From positions 1 to 5,517 of the forward strand of contig JACQUC010000243.1 in the NCBI GenBank assembly GCA_016210495.1: DNA of 5,517 nucleotides, in the 5' to 3' direction. The position numbers and the translations under genes are program-made. The number at the start of each line of letters is the position of its first letter. Positions within the stretch are counted from its first letter, which is position 1. This DNA comes from Chloroflexota bacterium. GTDB lineage: Bacteria; Chloroflexota; FW602-bin22; JACPRP01. Under the pieces are notes generated by a model, which was given only the letters and a program-made list of their open reading frames with translations, ran no database searches and was not told the origin of the DNA. Of this stretch, positions 1 through 4,017 are shown one piece after another.

Positions 1-140
1 CGCCGTTCGCCCCTACCTTAAGACCGTACGTCTACCGGCTTAACGGCTGCTTAGCTTAATGCGCATGGGGCGTCCCGACACGTCCCGAACGGGATCCCGC
101 AAGGCGGGAGACGTCGGCTGTCCGCCCTGGGGTGGGGGGG
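1..140. repeat. GC-rich intergenic repeat cluster upstream of the LysM gene
   Basis: This stretch holds several repeat pieces and no gene. CGCCCCTAC at 8-16 is the inverse of the GTAGGGGCG core seen again at 1207 and 1449. A tandem pair of CGTCCCGA lies at 71-78 and 81-88. A stem TCCCGC/GCGGGA with loop AAG (95-109) is enclosed by ACGTC/GACGT (80-84 and 110-114). Positions 118-140 carry CTGTCCGCCCTGGGGTGGGG and further G's, matching copies at 1224-1245 and, inverted, at 3944-3967. It ends in a run of seven G's (134-140). Confidence 0.6.
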
Positions 141-238
141 TAGAGGTCTTGTGTGTCACGGCCAGGACTTGACATAAGAGGTGCGTCGAAAACCGGGCCG
201 TGTTCCCCATAAGAAGGGGAGGGCGCAAGCGCAATGCG

Positions 239-1126
239 ATGAGCAACGCCATCATCCAAGTTCTTAGCGCCATAATCTCCGGTTGGTGGATCGGACTAGT
301 GATACGACTGCTTGGCACGAGCCTGCTTGGGCTCATCCTGCTCCAGGCCTGGTCCGCGACCCTTGGCGCCCCGGCGGTGATAGCCGCTCCCGAATCTCAC
401 AGAGTCGTGCCCGGGGAGACGCTGAGCGGCATCGCCGAGCGCCACGGAGTTACCGTTGCCGAGTTGGCCGCTGCCAACGGGATCAAGACCCTGAACCTGG
501 TCTTCCCCGGTCAGGTTTTGGCGATTCCGGCCAGGACAGGTACCGCGACAGGTGCCGCGCCGGAAGCGGCAGCGTCGCCAGTCACACTGCAGGTGCTCTA
601 CCGAACGCAGTTCGACGGCTCCCAGTATGAAGAGAGCAACTGCGGCCCGGCTACGCTGGGCATGCTCATGACCTATTACGATCGCTGGGCTTCGACCGAT
701 GCCTTGCGCCAATCCGTGAACGAGAGCACGGGCTATTGGGGGCTTGACGGGGGCGCGGACTGGGAGTCGCTGGTATATGCGGCCGAGGCGCGCGGCCTGC
801 GCGTCAAGGGGCTTTACGAAGGGCCGAAGCGGTACCGCAAGTGGACTCTGACCGACGTGCTGGAAGAGGCCCGAGCGGGCCGGCCGGTGATGCTGCTGGT
901 GCGCTACTGGAGTCTGCCGGGCCACGAGCAGAGCAGTTGGTGGGGTGATCACTACATCGTGTTCCTGGGGCAAACGGATAGTGGGGAAGTGCTTTACCAC
1001 GATTCGGCGTTCGAGGGCAACGTCGAGGGAGCCTACAGGACGATGAGCCAGGAGCGTCTCTTGCGCGCCTGGACAGGCACCGTCACGGGGATCAGGTATT
1101 CGGCGATGGTATTGGAGGCGCGGTAG
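239..1126 (+). CDS. Membrane-anchored LysM and C39-like cysteine peptidase
   Basis: Predicted cell-surface protein of 295 residues. Residues 16-42 are a hydrophobic stretch that acts as a membrane anchor or long signal peptide, followed by an Ala/Pro-rich stretch. A single LysM domain, which in this family binds peptidoglycan, spans about 54-97 (HRVVPGETLSGIAERHG at its start, FPGQVLAIP at its end). An Ala/Thr-rich linker (98-116) leads into a papain-like domain of the C39-like (Peptidase_C39_2) type, about 119-290. The likely catalytic residues are Cys135 in SNCGPAT, His238 in GDHYIVF and Asp255 in YHDSAF. All three are present in the expected order, so an active enzyme is plausible; the substrate is unknown. 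I chose ATG 239 over the in-frame GTG at 200 because a GGGGAGGG purine run (216-223) precedes it and nothing like an SD precedes the GTG. The spacing of 15 nt is long. No co-directional partner is close. Domain assignment is confident; biological role is inferred. Confidence 0.88.
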   Translation: MSNAIIQVLSAIISGWWIGLVIRLLGTSLLGLILLQAWSATLGAPAVIAAPESHRVVPGETLSGIAERHGVTVAELAAANGIKTLNLVFPGQVLAIPARTGTATGAAPEAAASPVTLQVLYRTQFDGSQYEESNCGPATLGMLMTYYDRWASTDALRQSVNESTGYWGLDGGADWESLVYAAEARGLRVKGLYEGPKRYRKWTLTDVLEEARAGRPVMLLVRYWSLPGHEQSSWWGDHYIVFLGQTDSGEVLYHDSAFEGNVEGAYRTMSQERLLRAWTGTVTGIRYSAMVLEAR

Positions 1127-1204
1127 AGGCGTCTGGTCCTTCCCCCTGTGCGCATCAAGCCAAGCGGACGTCGCTGATATGGGTGCGCGATATACCACGC
1201 CCGG

Positions 1205-1323
1205 ACGTAGGGGCGGACGTCCTCTGTCCGCCCGGGGTGGGGTGGCACGCCCGCCAGAGATAGAGCGAACGGGGCGGACAGCCCTACCACACCCGGCCGC
1301 CCCCCGGACGTCCGCCCCTACGT
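1205..1323. repeat. 119-bp composite inverted repeat
   Basis: The outer arms are a perfect 18-nt inverted pair: ACGTAGGGGCGGACGTCC (1205-1222) and its complement at 1306-1323. Inside are inverted copies of the CTGTCCGCCC motif, at 1224-1245 and, reversed, 1271-1294, so the whole block can fold into a long imperfect hairpin. It lies 78 bp after the LysM gene. It may act as a REP/MITE-like element or a 3'-end structure; there is no T-tract for a standard terminator. Confidence 0.7.
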
Positions 1324-1360
1324 CTCCCGGGCTCGATAAGAGAAAGCATGCGATGGTGCG

Positions 1361-1395
1361 GCCCTCACCCTCACCCTCTCCAAGAGGGAGACGGG
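1361..1395. repeat. CCCTCACC-type short hairpin repeat
   Basis: GCCCTCACCCTCACCCTCTC followed by CAAGAGGGAGACGGG contains a 6-bp stem CCCTCT/AGAGGG (1374-1379 and 1383-1388). I recognise this pattern as a common intergenic repeat in GC-rich Chloroflexota-like genomes. No coding potential is visible. Confidence 0.45.
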
Positions 1396-1519
1396 ATCTT
1401 GCGCTCGCCGGTGGCCAGGCACATGGCAGGCAGGACTGCCTAGCTGGCGTAGGGGCGTCCTTCCACGCAAGGCCCTGGCTCCTTTGAGCTAATGAACACG
1501 GTACCGGACTTGCCGTGAA

Positions 1520-1528
1520 TGGTATAAT
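1520..1528 (+). promoter_or_regulatory. Extended -10 promoter of the small gene
   Basis: TGGTATAAT gives a perfect TATAAT hexamer (1523-1528) preceded by the TGn extension (1520-1522). No good -35 hexamer lies 16-18 nt upstream, which is tolerated for extended -10 promoters. Transcription would start near 1535, leaving a leader of only about 16 nt that still includes the SD at 1538-1543. Confidence 0.6.
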
Positions 1529-1550
1529 ATTACCGTTGGAGGGACAGGAA

Positions 1551-1868
1551 ATGGGCAAGGACAGCCGAGCGGTCAAAGCGTCTCAAAGGCTAGGAATTGG
1601 GCCTGGAGAGACCGCGCAGGCGAGATACGACAGAATAGGGCGGGGATTTCTCCCGCTCGAGCCGGATACACGAGTGATGCTTCGCACCGCGATCGCCCCG
1701 CTCGAATTACGCACTCCCTTCGGTACGGTCGTCGGCCCGGCAGATTTCGAAGATTACTACGTGGTGAGAATGGACATTCCGGCCATTTACCACGAAGCGG
1801 ACGGTGATGTTCACGACGTAGAGTTCGTGTGTCCCGGAAGAGATAACCTGGAACCAATCAAGGAGTAG
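1551..1868 (+). CDS. Small hypothetical protein, possibly SH3-like
   Basis: A 105-residue protein that I do not recognise by name. The start ATG 1551 has a strong SD, GGAGGG at 1538-1543, 7 nt upstream, and an extended -10 promoter at 1520-1528. These support it over the in-frame ATG 1515. The N-terminal ~35 residues are basic and probably flexible. Residues 38-103 read like a short beta-rich module: hydrophobic strands, a GTVVG turn (58-62), an acidic stretch DFEDYYVVRMD (65-75), and a DNLEPI ending (98-103). This resembles small SH3-like barrels where a GTVV turn is followed by a strand of the type YxVxxD, but that is inference from pattern only. There is no membrane segment and one cysteine (Cys94). 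It ends exactly where the minus-strand remnant at 1869 ends, so the two converge with no gap. Codon use looks ordinary for the window. It is likely a real gene of unknown function. Confidence 0.7.
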   Translation: MGKDSRAVKASQRLGIGPGETAQARYDRIGRGFLPLEPDTRVMLRTAIAPLELRTPFGTVVGPADFEDYYVVRMDIPAIYHEADGDVHDVEFVCPGRDNLEPIKE

Positions 1869-2012
1869 TCATGCCACCAGCGAAGCCGCCATTTCCGGCA
1901 GGCATGTGCCCTTGCCCTCGGTGGGCACGGCCCACACGCCGTGGAGCTCACGGTGCTCGCCGAGGAGGTGATGTTGACATAATGTTGATGGGGGAAGATC
2001 CCAGATTCTCAT
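1869..2012 (-). pseudogene. Remnant of pyrimidine-dimer DNA glycosylase (T4 endonuclease V type)
   Basis: The minus strand reads 47 codons from ATG (2010-2012) to TGA (1869-1871). The first ~35 residues, beginning MRIWDLPPSTLCQHHLLGEH, followed by RELHGVWAVPTEGKG, resemble the N-terminus of bacterial pyrimidine-dimer glycosylase/endonuclease V proteins. The segment LCQHHLLGEHRELHGVWA lines up with the ADQHLMAEYRELPRVFG segment I recall from T4 endonuclease V, including the Arg-Glu pair that holds that enzyme's catalytic Glu23. Family members are roughly 130-150 residues, so about two thirds is missing. The expected GYxxHPETxRW-like continuation is replaced by unrelated residues before the stop. 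No SD lies upstream of the ATG. The open frame runs upstream to 2099, but without family-like residues. It abuts the convergent small gene at 1868. I read it as a truncated, probably inactive relic. The family call is from memory and needs a profile search. Confidence 0.55.
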
Positions 2013-2086
2013 AGATAATACTAACCGTATATAGATACGCGCTGAATTGCTCTGGTTGAGAAGCTGTTCGGTAATATTGGCGTCGC

Positions 2087-2112
2087 GGCGCTGAAGCAAC
2101 CGCTTCAGCGCC
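2087..2112. repeat. Perfect 11-bp stem-loop
   Basis: GGCGCTGAAGC (2087-2097) pairs completely with GCTTCAGCGCC (2102-2112) around a 4-nt AACC loop. No T-tract follows on either strand, so it is not a standard intrinsic terminator. It could be a REP-like element or protect an RNA end. Confidence 0.65.
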
Positions 2113-2137
2113 AGAAACCGATGACAGTTCTTGCCAA

Positions 2138-2193
2138 GCGGCCTGTCCGAAGGACTCCGGACTCCTTCGGAGAAGCGGTCCCTTTAGGGCCGC
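2138..2193 (+). other. Nested and competing hairpins
   Basis: A 9-bp perfect stem TCCGAAGGA/TCCTTCGGA (2146-2154 and 2163-2171) encloses the central part of a tandem GGACTCC pair (2152-2165). It is itself enclosed by GCGGCC (2138-2143) pairing with GGCCGC (2188-2193). The same 3' segment can instead pair locally: GCGG-T-CCC (2175-2182) with GGGCCGC (2187-2193) around a TTTA loop. The two pairings are mutually exclusive. No gene is evident downstream, so a regulatory role is not established. Confidence 0.4.
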
Positions 2194-2317
2194 GATGCCT
2201 ACCGCACCTCACCGCTGGCAACATAAGGCACAGCCAAAGGACTTGGTATCAGTACGTAACGGCGACCACTCGCAGGCTATGGACACGATGGTCGGTCGAA
2301 GACGGCCGGGCCGGCTA

Positions 2318-2333
2318 GTGAACCTAGGTTCAC
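2318..2333. promoter_or_regulatory. 16-nt palindrome containing a LexA-like box
   Basis: GTGAACCTAGGTTCAC is a perfect palindrome whose core, GAACCTAGGTTC (2320-2331), fits GAACNNNNGTTC, the known LexA/DinR box of Gram-positive bacteria. An AT-rich stretch (2339-2360) follows at once. No intact gene starts nearby; the closest candidate target is the repair-gene remnant on the minus strand, about 300 bp away. It may instead be the operator of a lost gene, or chance. Confidence 0.35.
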
Positions 2334-2565
2334 CTGGCTTATATTACATAATGATCATAGTTGGAAGTTTATTTTCGCGCCTGGTGCGCGGTTCGTGTCG
2401 CGTTATGTCGACCTTGCCGCCATCTTCCAGGCGGCGAACGGCCACGGAACGGCACGGCGCATTGCCGGACCGTGCCTCGCATATTCGCTCGTTATCCGGA
2501 TGCATTGGAACACCTTGCGTTACTTCATTTTGCGGCACCGTGTTGGGGCGCCTCGGCGTCTTGAG

Positions 2566-2652
2566 GACGACCCGCCAGGTCATCCCGTGGGTCGGCAGAG
2601 TGCCTGCTAATTGCCAGGCTGATGCGTGTGAGACGACCCGCCGGGTCGTCTC
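2566..2652. repeat. Two related GACGACCCGCC hairpin repeats
   Basis: GAGACGACCCGCCGGGTCGTCTC at 2630-2652 has an 11-bp perfect stem around one central base. A diverged copy, GACGACCCGCCAGGTCATC at 2566-2584, matches 17 of 19 positions of the corresponding segment (2632-2650), with 66 bp between copies. This is a REP-like intergenic repeat type that I associate with Chloroflexota. Confidence 0.65.
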
Positions 2653-2715
2653 TACAAAATCCGCCGGCCACAGTGACGTGCGACGGTCTCGGCGCCGGTT
2701 TCTACCGAGGTCGGG

Positions 2716-2749
2716 CGGCTCCCCTACCCCACTCCTCGGGGGAGGGCCG
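2716..2749. repeat. Bulged stem downstream of the glycosyltransferase gene
   Basis: CGGCTCCCC (2716-2724) pairs with GGGGA (2739-2743) and GCCG (2746-2749), with a 2-nt bulge, giving a 9-bp stem about 50 nt beyond the glycosyltransferase stop codon. Without a T-tract on the minus strand it is a weak terminator candidate and may simply be a repeat. Confidence 0.35.
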
Positions 2750-2791
2750 CGTTATGTCTACCACGCCACGTTATGTCCAGTGATATTATGT
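2747..2791. repeat. TTATGT direct-repeat cluster
   Basis: CCGCGTTATGTC (2747-2758) and CCACGTTATGTC (2766-2777) are direct repeats with a 19-bp period, followed by a third TTATGT at 2786-2791. A further related copy, CGCGTTATGTCGACC, lies at 2399-2413 and matches 2748-2762 at 14 of 15 positions. Multiple short direct repeats of this spacing are seen at the ends of some transposons, but no transposase is present. Confidence 0.4.
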
Positions 2792-2795
2792 TAAC

Positions 2796-3830
2796 CTACC
2801 GCGGCTCGCCCCCTTCGGCCGGCGGGCGGTGGATTATTCCTAGCACAAGCGAATAGGCGCGGATGATCTCACGGGCGTTGGCCCGCCGGCTCGGACTCGC
2901 CGCGTAAACTCCTAGCCAGAAGAGCAACGAAACGGCCGTCATGCCAAGGACTGCGGCGCGGAACAGACTGCGCACCCAAAAAGGATAGTGCTTTTTCAGC
3001 ATGCGCTCGGCGCTACGCGCCCATTCCTGGAGAAGGATGCCGTGGATCAGCACTCTGTCAGCCTGCGCCGCGCTTCGCCCTAGATAATGGATTATCTTGG
3101 GTTCGGGCAGGTAGTAGGTTTTCCATCTCTTCTGCCGCAGGCGCAAGCAGAGGTCGGCCTCTTCCCAGTACATAAAAAAGGCCTCGTCCAGCAAGCCGAC
3201 CTCGGCGAGCGCCTCGCGACGCACCAGGAGGCAGGCTCCGCCCACCCAATCGACCTGGCGCGGGGCCAAGGACTTCAGCTTTTCGTCCCTGTAATATGAA
3301 CCCACCGCGATTATGGCCATACCTCGGAGCAGGAGGCGGGGGCCCGGGAAAAAAGAGAAAGACTCGAGCGTCTCCCCTCTCGGCCCGATGGTGCGCGGCC
3401 CCACAGCGCCTACGTCACAGTGGTTGTCAAGGTAATCGACCATGGAATCCAACGCACCAGCGAACACCACCGTGTCGGGGTTAAGGAGCAGGATGTGGCG
3501 CCCCTCGCTTTGCAGGATGCCCTGGTTGTTGGCTTTAGCGAAGCCACGGTTATCGCCGTTGGCGATTATCTTCACGTGCGGGAATCGCAGCGCCACCATC
3601 GCCGCGCTACCATCTTCTGAGGCGTTGTCGATAACAAGGACCTCGAAGGTGGCCCTGCAGCTATCACGGTGCAGCGACTCCAGACAGCCCTCCAGAAAAC
3701 CTTTGGCATTCCAGTTGACAATTATTATCGACACGTCCGGCATTATGGCGCTCTGGGACGGGCTGGCAATGTTAGCCCTGGCAGGTTGTGTTTTGCGGGT
3801 GTAGGGACGCGCGCTCTGTCGACTTGTCAC
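2796..3830 (-). CDS. Glycosyltransferase family 2 (rhamnosyltransferase-like)
   Basis: Cytoplasmic, inverting GT-A transferase, likely adding a sugar from a nucleotide donor to a surface polysaccharide or lipid-linked glycan. Donor and acceptor cannot be read from sequence. Numbering from GTG 3830 (344 aa): the nucleotide-binding core starts at about 31 (VSIIIVNWN), with VIDNASEDGS at 66-75, the metal-binding region LLLNPDT at 114-120 (NPD in place of DxD), VDWVGGACLLVRR at 193-205, and the acceptor/catalytic segment FFMYWEEADLCLRL at 218-231. A C-terminal hydrophobic segment (about 287-311) suggests membrane attachment. The start is uncertain. GTG 3830 has GGAGGG 3 nt upstream and a promoter 35 nt away. 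ATG 3743 (315 aa) begins two residues before the conserved domain but lacks an SD, and the extra 29 residues look unstructured. The gene lies 187 bp downstream of the HD-GYP gene on the same strand, but has its own promoter. Confidence 0.9.
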   Translation of the reverse strand: MTSRQSARPYTRKTQPARANIASPSQSAIMPDVSIIIVNWNAKGFLEGCLESLHRDSCRATFEVLVIDNASEDGSAAMVALRFPHVKIIANGDNRGFAKANNQGILQSEGRHILLLNPDTVVFAGALDSMVDYLDNHCDVGAVGPRTIGPRGETLESFSFFPGPRLLLRGMAIIAVGSYYRDEKLKSLAPRQVDWVGGACLLVRREALAEVGLLDEAFFMYWEEADLCLRLRQKRWKTYYLPEPKIIHYLGRSAAQADRVLIHGILLQEWARSAERMLKKHYPFWVRSLFRAAVLGMTAVSLLFWLGVYAASPSRRANAREIIRAYSLVLGIIHRPPAEGGEPR

Positions 3831-3864
3831 AAGCCCTCCACGATCGGTGAATCAGCCGTGGGCT

Positions 3865-3893
3865 ATCTTAGCATCTCTCCCGTCGGCTTGCAA
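3865..3893 (-). promoter_or_regulatory. Promoter of the glycosyltransferase gene
   Basis: Read on the minus strand, TTGCAA (3888-3893) is followed by exactly 17 nt and then TAAGAT (3865-3870), preceded by a TGn extension (TGC, 3871-3873). Start of transcription would be near 3858, about 28 nt before GTG 3830, with the SD in between. The -35 hexamer sits inside the 12-nt palindrome 3885-3896, so a repressor or activator could act here. Confidence 0.5.
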
Positions 3894-3896
3894 GCC
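3885..3896. promoter_or_regulatory. Operator-like palindrome over the -35 box
   Basis: GGCTTGCAAGCC is a perfect 12-nt palindrome that fully covers the TTGCAA -35 hexamer of the glycosyltransferase promoter. That position fits a regulator binding site. The palindrome is short enough to occur by chance, and no regulator gene is in the window. Confidence 0.3.
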
Positions 3897-3943
3897 CAAC
3901 CCTGGCTGGGTAGTGTGCGTGGGATTGGGGAAGTGCGGTTGAG

Positions 3944-3967
3944 CCACCCGACCCCGGGGCGGACAGC
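3944..3967 (-). repeat. Inverted copy of the CTGTCCGCCC repeat
   Basis: Read on the minus strand this is GCTGTCCGCCCCGGGGTCGG followed by GTGG, closely matching the copies at 117-140 and 1224-1245. It sits between the HD-GYP stop codon and the glycosyltransferase promoter. It shows that the repeat family occurs at several intergenic sites within 4 kb. Confidence 0.6.
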
Positions 3968-4017
3968 TTGGGTGTTTAGCGGGGAGGATAGCGGCGTCTG
4001 CAACTGATAGAGGGAGG

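Larger units (their letters stand above)
1127..1519. other. Intergenic region without a gene
   Basis: Between the LysM gene and the small-gene promoter I see no credible reading frame; frames open here lie across the repeat block and translate to Arg/Pro-rich shadows. Contents: the composite inverted repeat 1205-1323, the hairpin repeat 1361-1395, and another GTAGGGGCG at 1449-1457. No T-tailed terminator is visible after 1126. Confidence 0.6.
2013..2795. other. Long intergenic region with hairpins and repeats, no intact gene
   Basis: Open frames here (for example 2195-2794 and 2395-2610 on plus, 2344-2583 on minus) translate to Arg/Ser/Pro-rich strings with no recognisable domain and no SD, and overlap each other, so I do not call them genes. 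The stretch does hold hairpins at 2087-2112, 2146-2171 and 2175-2193, a 16-nt palindrome at 2318-2333, related hairpins at 2566-2584 and 2630-2652, a bulged stem at 2716-2749 and TTATGT repeats at 2752-2791. The density of structure and the adjacent gene relic suggest a decayed or repeat-colonised interval. Confidence 0.6.

Noticed and set aside
129..140. G-rich run as a possible G-quadruplex
   Set aside because: Only two solid G-tracts are present close together, so four G-tracts for a standard quadruplex are not evident.
169..174. TTGACA upstream of the LysM gene as a -35 box
   Set aside because: The hexamer is perfect, but 16-18 nt downstream is GC-rich with no -10-like sequence, so I do not call a promoter.
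296..1576. 426-codon minus-strand open frame opposite the LysM gene
   Set aside because: It is a shadow of the LysM/C39 gene and the repeat block; its translation has no domain, while the plus strand carries clear LysM and catalytic motifs.
1871..2014. Plus-strand 47-codon ORF right after the small gene, with AAGGAG 5 nt before its ATG
   Set aside because: It is antisense to the glycosylase-like relic, which explains its open frame, and its Pro/Arg-rich translation resembles no family. The SD may be coincidental. It is kept only as a note in the relic finding.
2195..2794. 199-codon plus-strand open frame across the intergenic region
   Set aside because: The translation is Arg/Ser/Pro-rich with no domain, it lacks an SD, and it runs through hairpin repeats; it looks like a chance frame in GC-rich DNA.
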